A stretch of 64,000 nucleotides of DNA, taken from the NCBI RefSeq assembly GCF_023370075.1, contig NZ_CP097149.1, positions 744,001 through 808,000 on the forward strand. Reading direction: 5' to 3'. The position numbers and the translations under genes are program-made. Numbering within the stretch: the stretch's first letter is position 1; each line of letters begins with the position of its first letter. The stretch is from Deinococcus sp. QL22 (GTDB lineage: Bacteria > Deinococcota > Deinococci > Deinococcales > Deinococcaceae). Positions 41,042 through 51,997 of the stretch are shown here, piece by piece. The notes under the pieces are model-generated. The model searched no databases, was not told the origin of the DNA, and worked only from the letters and a program-made list of their open reading frames with translations.

Positions 41042-41122
41042 GCCTCAGGCCCGCCCCTCCGTCAATCCCTGTTTATCTGCCTCCCCGTCACCTCTCACCC
41101 GGCTTTGCTCTACTGGCCGCAT

Positions 41123-42223
41123 ATGCTTCGCCCCCTCCTGCTTTCCGGCGCACTCGCGCTGTCGGCTTCGGCCTGTGCCCAAACATCGTCTCCATCGCCC
41201 TTTTCCGTGCCAGACGGCTTCCGCGTCACCCTGTTCGCCGAAGGGTTCAAGCAGCCGCGTTTTATGGCCGTCGCGCCGGGCGGAGACGTGTTCGTGTCTG
41301 ATCAGGGGGCGGGCACCGTGACCGTGCTGGCCGATGCCAACCGCGACGGCAAGGCAGACGGCAAAACCGTGTTCGCGTCGGGTCTGAACCGCCCGCACGG
41401 ACTGGCCTTCCACGGCGGGTTTTTGTATGTAGCCAATACCGACGGCGTGGTGCGCTTCAAATTCATGTCGGGCGACGTGAAGGCCAGCGGTGCGGCGCAA
41501 AAAGTGGTGGATCTGCCGGGCGGCGGCGGGCATTCGACCCGTACCGTAGAATTTGGCCCAGACGGCAAAATGTACGTGTCGGTAGGCAGCACCTGCAATG
41601 TATGCGAGGAAAGCGACCCTCGCCGCGCCGCCATCTGGGTCTACGATGCCGAGGGCAAAAACGGCAAACTCTTCGCGTCGGGCCTGCGAAATGCGGTGGG
41701 CCTGGAGTGGAACGGCAGCACGTTATACGCCACCAATAATGGGCGCGACCAACTGGGCGACGACATTCCGCCCGAAGGGTTTTACCGCGTGCAAGCAGGT
41801 GGATTTTACGGCTGGCCGTACTGCTACACCACGCAGGCAGGCAAAGCCCAAGTCTGGGACAAGGATTTTGGTCGCAAAAATGCCAGCACTTGTGCCAACG
41901 CCACGCCCGCCTTTGCCCTGACCACCGCGCACTCGGCCCCGCTTGGTCTGGCCTTCTACACCGGCAACGCCTTCCCCGCCGCCTACCGGGGCATGATGTT
42001 TTCTGCTCTGCACGGCAGCTGGAACCGCTCGCAAAAGAGCGGCTACAAAGTAATTATGATCGACCCGAAAACGGGCAAGACCACGGATTTCTTGACCGGA
42101 TTCCTGTCGGGTCAAAGGGTGCTGGGGCGGCCTGTAGACCTGGTGGTGGCCGCCGACGGGGCCATGCTGCTCACCGATGACGGCGCGGGCAAGGTGTGGC
42201 GGATTCAGTACGCCGGAAATTGA
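41123..42223 (+). CDS. Exported PQQ-type sugar dehydrogenase-like propeller protein
   Basis: About 366 residues with an export signal (RPLLLSGALALSASACAQ; lipid attachment possible). A glucose/sorbosone dehydrogenase-type propeller follows: LNRPHGLAFHGGFLYVANTDGVVRF, STRTVEFGPDGKMYVSVGSTCNVCEE, GLRNAVGLEW, NNGRDQLGDDIPPEGF and the Trp-rich GGFYGWPYCY. It probably oxidises a sugar or acts as a sugar binder. The start at 41123 follows TACTGG by six bases (leaderless). Confidence 0.88.
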   Translation: MLRPLLLSGALALSASACAQTSSPSPFSVPDGFRVTLFAEGFKQPRFMAVAPGGDVFVSDQGAGTVTVLADANRDGKADGKTVFASGLNRPHGLAFHGGFLYVANTDGVVRFKFMSGDVKASGAAQKVVDLPGGGGHSTRTVEFGPDGKMYVSVGSTCNVCEESDPRRAAIWVYDAEGKNGKLFASGLRNAVGLEWNGSTLYATNNGRDQLGDDIPPEGFYRVQAGGFYGWPYCYTTQAGKAQVWDKDFGRKNASTCANATPAFALTTAHSAPLGLAFYTGNAFPAAYRGMMFSALHGSWNRSQKSGYKVIMIDPKTGKTTDFLTGFLSGQRVLGRPVDLVVAADGAMLLTDDGAGKVWRIQYAGN

Positions 42224-42257
42224 TGCAGGCTGCCTGACACAGGTTTAAACTTGTGGC

Positions 42258-43304
42258 ATGACCACCATCCATCCCGCCGCCGCGCTCGCCGCCGCTTCAG
42301 GCCGGGCTACATCTACGCAAAACTTGGTTACGGTGGGCCTCGGCTGGTGGCTGATGGTGGGCATTTTTGTGGATGGCTGGGCGCACAACAATCTGGGTGA
42401 GAGTCTGGAAACCTTTTTTACACCGTGGCACGCGCTGTTTTATAGCGGCTTCGCGGCGGTGGCGGGCTGGACGTTGTGGCTGACCTGGCAGGGCATGAGG
42501 GCTGGGCGGCGCGGCGTGGCGGCCTTTCCCGACGGGTACTGGCCCGCCGCGTTGGGGGTGCCCGTATTTGCCCTGGGCGGCCTAGGCGACCTGCTCTGGC
42601 ACACCGTTTTTGGCATAGAGCTAGGCATAGAAGCCCTGCTTTCGCCCACCCATTTGCTGCTGTTCGCGGGTTCGGTGCTGATTCTGAGTGCGCCGCTAAA
42701 CGCTTCCTGGCGGATGCCCACGCTGCGCCGCGCACCTGCCGGGGTCGTATGGCCCGCAGTGATGGCTGCTACCGCCATTTTATGCTTCACGTCGTTTATG
42801 CAGATGTACCTGTGGGGCTATTTGCGTGCGCCGCAGGGTACCGAATATGTGCAACTGCGGGCCGAACTGGGCGGCACCCTGCTGACCGCGCTCATTTTGG
42901 CTGTCCCAGTGCTGCTCTTGCTGCGCCGCTTTCGGTTGCCGTTTGGGGCCATTACAGTCATGTACGGCCTGAACACCCTGCTGATGACGCTGATGCTGAT
43001 GCCCGGAACGTGGCGCGAGCCGGTACTGATGCTGGCGTGCGGCTTGGTCCTCGATGCGCTGCTGCTAGGGCTTGATCCTTCCCCACGTCGCCCCGCTGCC
43101 TTCCGCGCCTTCGCTTTTCTGTTGCCGCTGCTGGTCTGGGCACCTTACCTCGCCCTCAACGTGTGGCTGGGCCTCAGCAACCTGAGTCTGGAACTCTGGC
43201 TGGGCGTGGCCGTCATGGCCGGATTAGGCGGGCTGGCACTGAGTGTGTTGGTGCTGCCGCCTGCATTGCCGCCGGAAACAGAGGATGTGGGGCGTGGGCT
43301 GTAG
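42258..43304 (+). CDS. Polytopic membrane protein with conserved-looking intramembrane His/Trp motifs
   Basis: A 348-residue protein with about 9 hydrophobic segments. Repeated polar motifs lie at helix ends: DGWAHNNLGESLETFFTPWHALFYSG, GDLLWHTVFGIELGIEALLSPTHLLLF. Four His with nearby Asp and Glu could form a metal or heme site, but I cannot name the family. Leaderless start: TAAACT, six bases, ATG. It is 34 bp after the dehydrogenase gene, so a functional link is possible. Confidence 0.75.
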   Translation: MTTIHPAAALAAASGRATSTQNLVTVGLGWWLMVGIFVDGWAHNNLGESLETFFTPWHALFYSGFAAVAGWTLWLTWQGMRAGRRGVAAFPDGYWPAALGVPVFALGGLGDLLWHTVFGIELGIEALLSPTHLLLFAGSVLILSAPLNASWRMPTLRRAPAGVVWPAVMAATAILCFTSFMQMYLWGYLRAPQGTEYVQLRAELGGTLLTALILAVPVLLLLRRFRLPFGAITVMYGLNTLLMTLMLMPGTWREPVLMLACGLVLDALLLGLDPSPRRPAAFRAFAFLLPLLVWAPYLALNVWLGLSNLSLELWLGVAVMAGLGGLALSVLVLPPALPPETEDVGRGL

Positions 43305-43364
43305 GACGGGTCTAAGGGGCTCTGTCTCAGAACGGCAACAGCAAATGCCAACTTTCACGAGTCA

Positions 43365-43412
43365 CCCTTAGACCCTTAGACCCTTAGACCCTTAGACCCT
43401 TAGACCCTTAGA
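43365..43412. repeat. Octamer tandem array CCCTTAGA x6 at the mug 3' end
   Basis: Six perfect copies of CCCTTAGA, overlapping the mug stop. On the minus strand the array encodes the last mug residues (GLRV) and its TAA. Single or double copies of the octamer occur near 12630 (opposite strand), 45975 and 51910. Confidence 0.9.
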
Positions 43413-43936
43413 CCCCGCAACTCCGCCACGCGCTCCGCCAGCGCCTGCCAGGGCTCCAGCACAAAATGGGTGTGACCCAATGGACTCGTAGACGGCAAGA
43501 CCCACACTTCTGCCCCCTCCAGCAAGTCGGTCTGCACGCCGTAGGGCAAGCGCCCGGTGGCTTTGCCCAACACCTCGGACGCGCCGCGTTTGCTGGTAAA
43601 AGCCACCACTTGCGGCGCGTGGGTGCGAATTTTTTGGCGCAATTCTTCGGGTGCCCATGCCTCAGCGGGCAAGGCAGCGTCTACACCCGAATGCCGTTTG
43701 GCAACATCGGTCAGGCCGATCCCCCAGGTGGGCAACAGCGCGTAATCGTGGGGCGACAGTTGCCGGGGCGTGAGGCCCACGCTGTGTAGCACGCTCCAGA
43801 ACTTGTTTTGGGGGTTGGCGTAGTAGGCCTGCGCCCGCGCACTGATCTTGCTGGGGGCCGTGCCGATCAGCACCAGCGTCAGCCCCGGCTGCAACACGTC
43901 GGGGACGAGATAGGGGTCGCTAGATGGCCCGCTCAT
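43400..43936 (-). CDS. mug: Mismatch-specific uracil/thymine DNA glycosylase
   Basis: A 178-residue UDG-superfamily protein of the Mug/TDG branch: LVLIGTAPSKISARAQAYYANPQNKFWSVLHSVGLTP (active-site loop and insertion), GIGLTDVAKRHSGVD with a candidate catalytic Asp, and the second loop WVLPSTSPLGH. It removes U opposite G and ethenocytosine. The ATG lies in the end of repeat copy 3 (TCATACGG), and the last codons lie in the octamer array. Confidence 0.92.
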   Translation of the reverse strand: MSGPSSDPYLVPDVLQPGLTLVLIGTAPSKISARAQAYYANPQNKFWSVLHSVGLTPRQLSPHDYALLPTWGIGLTDVAKRHSGVDAALPAEAWAPEELRQKIRTHAPQVVAFTSKRGASEVLGKATGRLPYGVQTDLLEGAEVWVLPSTSPLGHTHFVLEPWQALAERVAELRGLRV

Positions 43937-44090
43937 ACGGATACCCCTTCATTCCTGCACACCCAGAACCCCACTGGCTGCGCGTCCCTTCCACGTGAAC
44001 CGTATTTGTTCCTTGTCTGCGCTGCACCTCCGCAAGTCCTTGCAGTCGGATTGAAAGCCAAAATGCACGGCTTCCAATCGGAATTCTCAG
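43933..44090. repeat. Dispersed intergenic element, copy 3
   Basis: Starts TCATACGGAT and ends near AATCGGAATTCTCAG, with the hairpin GATTGAAAGCC / GGCTTCCAATC. It fills the space between the mug start codon (CAT at 43934-43936) and the oxidoreductase stop codon (TCA at 44087-44089), both inside its ends. Confidence 0.75.
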
Positions 44091-44680
44091 TCGCTATACC
44101 GCTCATCTTTAAACGGATCGCCCCGCATGTGATAGCCGTTGCGCTCCCAGAATCCGGGTTCATCGTCGGCCATAAACTCCAGGCCGGTCAGCCATTTGGC
44201 ACTCTTCCAGAAGTACAGGTGCGGCACCACCAGACGCAGCGGCCCGCCGTGTTCAGCTTCCAGCGGCTCACCGTCAAATTCGTAGGCCAACAAGTTTTCG
44301 GGGCGCGTAAAGTCTTCGAGGCTGAGGTTGGTGGTATACCCGCCGACGCTGTGCTGCATGACGTGGGTGGCCCCCGGCTTCAGCTTTAGATGTTGCATCA
44401 GGTCTACGACCCGCACACCCGTCCAGGTAGTATCCAGCTTGCTCCAGTGGGTCACGCAGTGAATATCGTAGGTCAGGGTGGTTTGCGGCAGAGCCATCAG
44501 TTCGGCCCATGTCAGCGTTTTTTCCTCGGCCAGCCCGGTTATACGGATCACCACATCGGCCGCTGCGTAGCGTTGGGCCGGGCCATAGGTCAGCACCGGA
44601 AACCGGGTGGTAAGGGTCTGACCGGGCGGCACGCGGCCTCCCATATCGTTCTCGGGCTTCTTGAAAAATCTGCCTAACAT
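44087..44680 (-). CDS. Molybdopterin-dependent oxidoreductase, sulfite oxidase fold
   Basis: A 197-residue protein: VIRITGLAEEKTLTWAELMALPQ, YDIHCVTHWSK with the Cys that ligates Mo, WTGVRV, and EAEHGGPLRLVVPHLYFWKSAKWLTGLEF. This is the small cytoplasmic sulfite-oxidase-like/YedY-like group without the heme or dimerisation domain and with no signal peptide. Its substrate is unknown. The stop lies in repeat copy 3. Confidence 0.9.
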   Translation of the reverse strand: MLGRFFKKPENDMGGRVPPGQTLTTRFPVLTYGPAQRYAAADVVIRITGLAEEKTLTWAELMALPQTTLTYDIHCVTHWSKLDTTWTGVRVVDLMQHLKLKPGATHVMQHSVGGYTTNLSLEDFTRPENLLAYEFDGEPLEAEHGGPLRLVVPHLYFWKSAKWLTGLEFMADDEPGFWERNGYHMRGDPFKDERYSD

Positions 44681-44962
44681 GGGGGGTATTCAACGCCGCC
44701 CACACACTCTGGGGTAGAGGCGAACCCCCAATTCTGGGCAGGCGGGGGCCAGTGTTAAGGCTTCCGATAGATCGGGGTCGGGCGCAGTAGCGTCTGGGCG
44801 CGTCAGCAGACGGCATCCTGACCAAACTTGTCAGGACGGGGTAAGGGCAGGGCACGTATACTTGTTTCAAGTCCGGGGCTCATTTCTTCTTCCCCGGAAA
44901 AGCGTTGCCCCTGGTCTTAGCAGTTCCGCCCACTCAGGTAAGAGCTGCGAGGAGTACACCAC
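44681..44962. other. Divergent promoter region
   Basis: No gene seen. A -10-like TATACT lies near 44867, about 90 bases before the DUF4032 start. A short G/C-rich inverted repeat (CCTGACC..TTGTCAGG) lies near 44818-44835. Confidence 0.4.
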
Positions 44963-45883
44963 ATGCACGCCAACAATCAGGCCAGACATGAAGTCGAACG
45001 TGCCCGCTTACTCGCCGATGTGCGGGACTTGCTGGGCATCTTGCGCCGTGAACCCAATGAACTCTTGCCCTTCGACTGGATGAAACATCTTGGCCCTCAA
45101 GGTGAGCACCAGTTGGGCTTGCAAGCTATTCCCGTCGATCAGATCACCGGTTCTGTTGACCGCTACCGCGAGTTTGACCGCCACTACCTGCCCAAAGAAA
45201 AGCACCTCGATGAGCGCTGGATCGGCGTGCGGAGTGCCCAGTTGGAAGGCAAGGAACTGCCGCCCATTCAGGTCTACAAAGTCGGCGATCTGTACTTCGT
45301 GAAAGACGGCAACCACCGCGTCAGCGTGGCGCGTCGGCAGGGTCAGAAATACATAGACGCCAACGTGATCGAACTGAACGTGACCGTGCCGCCCGAAGAG
45401 CACGACACCCTGAAAGACCTGATCATCAAGGGCGAATACGCGCACTTTTTGCGTGAGACCAACCTTGACCAGATCGTGCCGAACCACAGTGGAATTCTAT
45501 TTACCACGCCGGGCCGCTATGACCGCCTGCTGGAACACATCCGGACTCGGCAGTATTTTCTAGACCGCAAACCCGGACGCGCGGGTCTGCCGCCCGTGAC
45601 CTGGGAAGAAGCCGTGGAAAGCTGGTACAAGCGCCTGTATTGCCGAATCCTGGAAAACATAGACAAGCACGACGTGATGACCCGATTTCCGGGCCGCACC
45701 GAAGCCGACCTGTACCTGTGGATCATGGATCACCGCTACTTTTTAACCACCCAGGAAGGCCACGACATAGGCAGCGAGGAAGCCACCAAAGATTTCCGTG
45801 CCCACTACGCGCCGCCGCTGTACAAACGCCTGGGCCAGCGGGTGCAACTGCTGCTGAAGGGCGAACTCGATCCAGCGAGGTAA
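44963..45883 (+). CDS. DUF4032/ParB-like nuclease-fold regulator
   Basis: A 306-residue protein. It begins with a helical part (LLADVRDLLGILRREPNELLPFDWM). A ParB N-terminal-like fold follows, with ELPPIQVYKVGDLYFVKDGNHRVSVARRQGQ near residue 95, then a DUF4032 C-terminal half rich in Tyr and Trp (WYKRLYCRILENIDKHDVMTRFPGRTEADLYLWIMDHR). Members occur in Deinococcus, Chloroflexi and Actinobacteria; the function is unknown. GCGAGGAG precedes the ATG. Confidence 0.85.
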   Translation: MHANNQARHEVERARLLADVRDLLGILRREPNELLPFDWMKHLGPQGEHQLGLQAIPVDQITGSVDRYREFDRHYLPKEKHLDERWIGVRSAQLEGKELPPIQVYKVGDLYFVKDGNHRVSVARRQGQKYIDANVIELNVTVPPEEHDTLKDLIIKGEYAHFLRETNLDQIVPNHSGILFTTPGRYDRLLEHIRTRQYFLDRKPGRAGLPPVTWEEAVESWYKRLYCRILENIDKHDVMTRFPGRTEADLYLWIMDHRYFLTTQEGHDIGSEEATKDFRAHYAPPLYKRLGQRVQLLLKGELDPAR

Positions 45884-46094
45884 AGCTGGAAACTCAGATT
45901 GTGGGAGGTAGATCGTGGACTGTGGGCTGAAGAGGCTTGCAGTCCATCTTTTTTGTGGCTGCGACTGCTGATCCTAGACCCTTAGATCCTCGGCCTTAGA
46001 GAGACCACACCCTGTGACCCGGCCCCCTCCCCCACCGCCCCCAGAGCTCTACAACCCCGCCCCAATCTGCCCGGCCTGTATACTGCCGGTTACT

Positions 46095-46430
46095 GTGACT
46101 GGCTCCATCCATATTACCGAGGCGGCCCTCGCCTCGCTTATCGGCCTGACGGCCCACGAAATTCCGGGCGTGGTGGGCATGGCCCCCGCGAATCTTAAGG
46201 AAGGTCTGTCCCGTGTGCTGGGCCGCGCCAATGTCAGCGATGGCGTGGTGATTTCCAAGGACGCTCAGGGGGACCTGACCGCCGACCTGTACATCGTGGC
46301 GGCCTACGGTGTCAGCATTCCCACGGTGGCCCGCAACATCGTTGACCGCGTGGTGCATACCGTGCGCGGGCAAGCAGGCATAGAACTGAAAGCCACCCGG
46401 GTTCATGCCGTGGGGGTTCAACGTGCATAG
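46095..46430 (+). CDS. Asp23/Gls24-family protein
   Basis: About 111 residues: VTGSIHITEAALASLIGLTAHEIPGVVGM, then VARNIVDRVVHTVRGQAGIELKATRVHAVGV. Gls24 proteins are small envelope or stress-linked scaffolds that commonly precede a FakA-type gene. The frame is open to a GTG at 46014, giving a Pro-rich extension, but TATACT at 46079-46084 supports the GTG at 46095 with almost no leader. It is followed by the FakA-like gene. Confidence 0.82.
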   Translation: MTGSIHITEAALASLIGLTAHEIPGVVGMAPANLKEGLSRVLGRANVSDGVVISKDAQGDLTADLYIVAAYGVSIPTVARNIVDRVVHTVRGQAGIELKATRVHAVGVQRA

Positions 46431-46434
46431 GCCT

Positions 46435-48054
<1,620 letters not shown>

Positions 48055-48069
48055 ACGGGACGAACAACA

Positions 48070-48103
48070 GACTCAGTGATCACTCCCTGAGTCCCTTGTT
48101 TGC
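48070..48103 (+). terminator. Terminator after the FakA-like gene
   Basis: GACTCAG, 10-base loop, CTGAGTC, then CCTTGTTTGC, 15 bases past the stop. Confidence 0.65.
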
Positions 48104-48151
48104 TCTCATTGCGTTATGAAGATCTGCCGAGTTTAAAAGTGTGGTAGAGCA

Positions 48152-48181
48152 CAGGTCAATAACGTGGTGTTTATTGACCTG
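48152..48181. repeat. Unassigned perfect inverted repeat
   Basis: CAGGTCAATAA, 8-base loop, TTATTGACCTG. There is no U run on either strand and no gene start nearby. Confidence 0.6.
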
Positions 48182-48382
48182 CGGCATTCGGTCAACTCAG
48201 GCTTTATCTGTCAGGCGGGGGCAGCAAAGACCACAGCCACAACCAACGTCCAGAATCCCAAGTTTTATGTACAAGTCGGGGGTTTGTGCCTGTAGATCCT
48301 TCGGAAGTGGATGGGGAAGGCCAGCCTATCGCGCTGACGTCTCTGATGTAGCACTGAGGCCAGCAGCACAGGCAAGCCAACA

Positions 48383-48416
48383 AAGCAGGATGAGGCGTGT
48401 GCGCCTCGTCCTGCTT
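48383..48416 (-). terminator. Terminator after the 5'-nucleotidase gene
   Basis: AAGCAGGACGAGGCG, loop CACA, CGCCTCATCCTGCTT, then TGTTGG on the minus strand: a 15-bp stem with one mismatch, 14 bases past the stop. It may work in both directions, since AAAA flanks the other side. Confidence 0.8.
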
Positions 48417-48430
48417 AAAAACGTAGAAGC

Positions 48431-50173
48431 TTACTTCTTGATAATCCGGCCCTTGACCGTGTTGGTTAGGGTGCTGCCCTTGGCTTTCAGATACTGGGCA
48501 AAGGCGTCTACATCGGACAGATTGGGAAGCTGAACGACGTTCTTACCCTGCGTAAAGACGCTGAAGAAGTCACCGCCTGCGGCCAGGAAGTTGTTGACGG
48601 CCACACGGTAATTGGCCGCTGGATCAATAGGCTGTCCGTTGAACTTGATGTCGGCGATATTGACCTTACTGCCTGCGGGCGCGGCGTCGGTGTAGCTGTA
48701 GCTAAAGCCTTCGCTGACCTGAAGCAGCTTGACGGCGGTGGCATTGCTGCCGCTCCACTGCTGCTCTAGCACGTCTTTGATCTGCTGTCCGGTCAAGTCC
48801 ATCACGACCATCGTGTTGCCAAAGGGCTGCACGGCGAATACGTCGCCAAAGTTAATGGCATTGTTAGGCTTGATCTGGGTGGTGTCGGGCAAGTCGGCGC
48901 GGATACCGCCGGGATTCATCAGCGAAATCTGGGTGCCCTGCGCCTGCGTCGCGAATACCTGTGCATCGGCAATCACGTCGCCCAGTGCAGATTCGGTGTT
49001 CCGGGCATTGCTGATACCACGCTGAATCTGGGGCACGCCGAGGTTAGCCACGAATACCGATTTCACGGCGGTGGTCTTGGCATCGGCGGTAGTTACCAGT
49101 TGGGTCATACCGAAATCAAGTGTGTTGTTGGCTTTGCGGGCCGTGTAATCCACCACCAGATTTTGAGCGCTGACCTTCATCACTTCATGGTTGGCTTTGT
49201 CTACGGTCAGGTTCAGGCGCTGGAGCAGGTGACCGTAAAAGTCGCCCTGAATGACGATGCGGTCGTTGCCTTTAGGATCGGGCACGAGGCAGTTGTAGCC
49301 CGTATGGCTATGCCCGCTGATGATGGCGGTCACAGCAGGATCAACCCGCCTGGCGATCTGCACGATAGGGCTACTTTCCTTGAGGCTTTTACAGCCGACG
49401 GTGCTGTAGTTATCGCTATTGCCCGTAGAAATCTCGCCGCCTTCATGAATCAGCATCACGATGGCGTCTACTTTGGCGGCCTTCAGTTCCGGAATGTACT
49501 TGTTGACCGACTCGGCTTCGTCCAAAAAGTTCAGTTCCTTGATGCCGTCGGGCGACACGAGGCCGGTGGTCGACACGGTGACCGCACCAATAAACGCCAC
49601 TTTCGCTCCGCCGATATCCTGAATGGAATAGGGCTGGAAGGGGGACGTACCGTCTGCTTTATAGACCACGTTCGCGCCCAACCATTTGAAGGTCGCGCCG
49701 CTGTAGTTGGGGTCGAATTTGCAGGCCTTGGCGGTGTCGTTGCTGTCGCAGCCGCCGTTCTGCATGCGGAACAGTTCCTTGAGGCCCTGATCGAATTCGT
49801 GGTTGCCCAGCGAACTGACTTTGAGGCCGATCTGGTTCAGGGCGTAGATGCTGGGTTCGTCGCGCAGCAGGCTACTGATGGCGGGGCTTGCGCCGATCAG
49901 GTCGCCGCCGCCCACCAAAATTGTGTTGGGGTTGGCCTTACGGGCATCGTTCACTTCTGCAGCGATGGCTTCTACGCCACCCGCGCTGATGGCGGTTTTC
50001 TCGCCCGCTTTGGTAAAGCTGGTGGGTTGGAGGTTGCCGTGGAAGTCATTCAGGCCCAACACCGTGATGTCTACGGCCTCGGGGGCATACCGCACTTCGC
50101 CACTTGGAGCGCAGGCAGTAAGAGCGAGTGCCGAAGTGACCAGCAGCAAAGCTGTCCTGTTGAAGGGTTTCAT
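48431..50173 (-). CDS. Exported bifunctional 5'-nucleotidase/metallophosphatase lipoprotein
   Basis: A 580-residue UshA/YfkN-type enzyme. A lipoprotein signal ([13 protein letters not shown]) leads to the metal-binding N-domain: [55 protein letters not shown]. The C-terminal substrate domain has [23 protein letters not shown] and [14 protein letters not shown]. It hydrolyses extracellular nucleotides to salvage nucleosides and phosphate, a useful function after DNA damage export in Deinococcus. A perfect palindrome lies over the promoter region. Confidence 0.93.
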   Translation of the reverse strand: MKPFNRTALLLVTSALALTACAPSGEVRYAPEAVDITVLGLNDFHGNLQPTSFTKAGEKTAISAGGVEAIAAEVNDARKANPNTILVGGGDLIGASPAISSLLRDEPSIYALNQIGLKVSSLGNHEFDQGLKELFRMQNGGCDSNDTAKACKFDPNYSGATFKWLGANVVYKADGTSPFQPYSIQDIGGAKVAFIGAVTVSTTGLVSPDGIKELNFLDEAESVNKYIPELKAAKVDAIVMLIHEGGEISTGNSDNYSTVGCKSLKESSPIVQIARRVDPAVTAIISGHSHTGYNCLVPDPKGNDRIVIQGDFYGHLLQRLNLTVDKANHEVMKVSAQNLVVDYTARKANNTLDFGMTQLVTTADAKTTAVKSVFVANLGVPQIQRGISNARNTESALGDVIADAQVFATQAQGTQISLMNPGGIRADLPDTTQIKPNNAINFGDVFAVQPFGNTMVVMDLTGQQIKDVLEQQWSGSNATAVKLLQVSEGFSYSYTDAAPAGSKVNIADIKFNGQPIDPAANYRVAVNNFLAAGGDFFSVFTQGKNVVQLPNLSDVDAFAQYLKAKGSTLTNTVKGRIIKK

Positions 50174-50191
50174 ATAGCATTAATACATCAC

Positions 50192-50208
50192 ATTTTTGTC
50201 AAAAATGG
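50192..50208 (-). promoter_or_regulatory. 17-bp palindrome in the 5'-nucleotidase promoter
   Basis: CATTTTTG-A-CAAAAATG on the minus strand, a perfect 8-bp inverted repeat with one central base, containing TTGACA (-35-like). It ends 19 bases before the ATG. A similar half-site pair occurs at 52857-52875. A repressor site is likely, by an unknown regulator. Confidence 0.55.
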
Positions 50209-50440
50209 ATGAAATGGCCTGGGGGCTGAGCCGATTGCCATTGGCTAACTCGGTCTCTCACTCTCAATTGAGAAGAGAGCCGGGGACGGGAGGAACTTGG
50301 CCTGTGCACCTGTATTCATGACCTATAGGAACAAGGAGACTATCGGTGTGGACGCCCCAACCCTCCATGAACAGGCATGTTGACTCTGGCCTCGGCAAGG
50401 GCCATTTCTGCCGCTTCTCCGTCTCTGCTACCTTGCCTTC

Positions 50441-51724
50441 ATGCTCGATCCGCACGCCGCCCTGCCCTTTGCTGCCGCCGTTCATCCCCTGGCCCGGCCC
50501 GCCCTGCGCCTGACCTGGGACTCACGGGAAGCCTCGCCCGAGGTAGCATTTGTGGCCTTGCCCGGCGAAAAAATGCACGGCAACCGCTTTGTAGAGGCGG
50601 CGTTGGCGGCAGGCGCACCTTTTGTCCTGACTGATTTGAACGTAGAGCGGGCCGTGCGCGTGCCCGATGCCCAGCAAGCCCTGTTTGAGTGGGCGCGGCG
50701 CGAGAGGGCCAAGAATGGTCTGGTGGTCGGAATCACGGGCAGCGCGGGTAAAACTACGGCCAAAAGCTACGTGGCCGCCGCGCTGGACGCCCACTTTATG
50801 CCTGTGTTCAATACCCTGCCCGCCATTGCCTGCTTTCTGATCGAATTTGGGGGCAGCACTAAGCCGCTGGTGGTCGAAATGGGCATAGACCGCGTGGGTG
50901 AAATGGCCGAACTTGTTGACCTGGTGCGGCCTGATGTGGGCGTGATTACCACCATCGGAGCCACGCATCTGGAGGCGCTGGGAACAGTAGACACCGTGGC
51001 GTTCGAGAAGGGTCATATCTTGCGGGACGTAGCGGCCCGGCCGATTCGCTCTGTGGTGGGCGCACAGGCCGCCGCCTATTTTCCGGGAACAGATACCTAT
51101 GGATTTGGGGGCGCGACCTTTGCTGGACAGGATTTAGAGGTGACTCCGGAAGGTGCGAGCTTTATCTACGCGGGCCAACCCGTGAGCCTGCCGCATGCCG
51201 CAACGGTGCAGGCCGAAGCCGCCGTGCTGGCGCTGGCGCTGGCGCAGAGTGCCCGAATGTCGCTGAGCGAAGCAGCTAGGCGTATGGCCGCCGCAGAGGT
51301 TCCGGGGGGGCGTTACCGGGTGCATCCGGGCCGCTACACGGTCATAGACGACGCCTACAACGCTTCCCCCATTGCCGTGACCGCCGCGCTGGAGGCCCTG
51401 AATGGCTTTCCGGGCCGCCGCGTGAGTGTGCTGGGGCGAATGCTGGAACTGGGCGACACCGAACGCGCCCTACACGCCGAAGTCGGGGACTATGCGCGGG
51501 CCAAAGCCGACGTGACCTACGGCGTGGGTGCATTTGCCGCCGAACTGGGCGAGCGGGCCTACCGGACGGTGCCGGAACTCCTGGCCGCGCTGCTGGCCGA
51601 TACCAGTGATGGCGACGTGATTCTGGTGAAGGCCAGCCGGGGCATCAGCTGGACGCCGCAGCAACGGGCGGAGGAAGGGGTAGGGCTGGATACGGTGGTG
51701 GGGGCGCTGCTGGCGGGGCGGTGA
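50441..51724 (+). CDS. murF: UDP-MurNAc-tripeptide:D-Ala-D-Ala ligase
   Basis: A 427-residue Mur ligase: VVGITGSAGKTTAKSY (ATP loop near residue 95), VVEMGIDRVGEMAELVDLVRPDVGVITTIGATHLE, and the C-domain VIDDAYNASPIAVTAALEAL with LGRMLELGD. It adds D-Ala-D-Ala to the muropeptide precursor; in Deinococcus the third residue is ornithine. Leaderless start: TACCTT, six bases, ATG. It is isolated from other mur genes. Confidence 0.92.
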   Translation: MLDPHAALPFAAAVHPLARPALRLTWDSREASPEVAFVALPGEKMHGNRFVEAALAAGAPFVLTDLNVERAVRVPDAQQALFEWARRERAKNGLVVGITGSAGKTTAKSYVAAALDAHFMPVFNTLPAIACFLIEFGGSTKPLVVEMGIDRVGEMAELVDLVRPDVGVITTIGATHLEALGTVDTVAFEKGHILRDVAARPIRSVVGAQAAAYFPGTDTYGFGGATFAGQDLEVTPEGASFIYAGQPVSLPHAATVQAEAAVLALALAQSARMSLSEAARRMAAAEVPGGRYRVHPGRYTVIDDAYNASPIAVTAALEALNGFPGRRVSVLGRMLELGDTERALHAEVGDYARAKADVTYGVGAFAAELGERAYRTVPELLAALLADTSDGDVILVKASRGISWTPQQRAEEGVGLDTVVGALLAGR

Positions 51725-51997
51725 GGGGAAGGAGCTGAGAGTGCAGGGTCTAGGGCAAGGGAATCGCTGACGCTCATTTATCCGTCTCCTGCAGGGAACG
51801 AGGGAGCCAAATCAAGCTCTTTAGCTTTTGCCGTTTGCCCTCGCCCCTTGTGGGACTCGTAGAGCTGCGCAGCAGAGAAGGCAACCAGCAAACGCACCCG
51901 CCCCAGCACCTTAGACCCTTGACCTTTAGACCCAGCCCCTCACCGCCCCACCCCCCAATCCTCACCCACCCCACCTCCCCATAAGCTGAAATACACC
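51725..51997. other. Repeat-bearing gap after murF
   Basis: No gene seen. It has AATCGCTGACGCTCA (compare 12667), repeat family C copy 2 and a few CCCTTAGA/TTAGACCC octamer-like units at 51908-51940. Confidence 0.5.
51850..51877 (+). repeat. Dispersed short repeat family C, copy 2
   Basis: GTGGGACTCGTAGAGCTGCG followed by CAGCAGAG. See copies at 12886 and 63236. Confidence 0.65.

Larger units (their letters stand above)
48055..48430. other. Gap between fakA-like and 5'-nucleotidase genes
   Basis: No gene seen. It contains two terminators (48070-48103 plus; 48383-48416 minus) and an unexplained perfect 11-bp inverted repeat at 48152-48181. Confidence 0.55.

Noticed and set aside
43365..43412. 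Telomere-like or CRISPR-like array
   Set aside because: Units are 8 bp and contiguous without spacers, so this is a simple tandem repeat. No CRISPR array or cas gene is present in the window.
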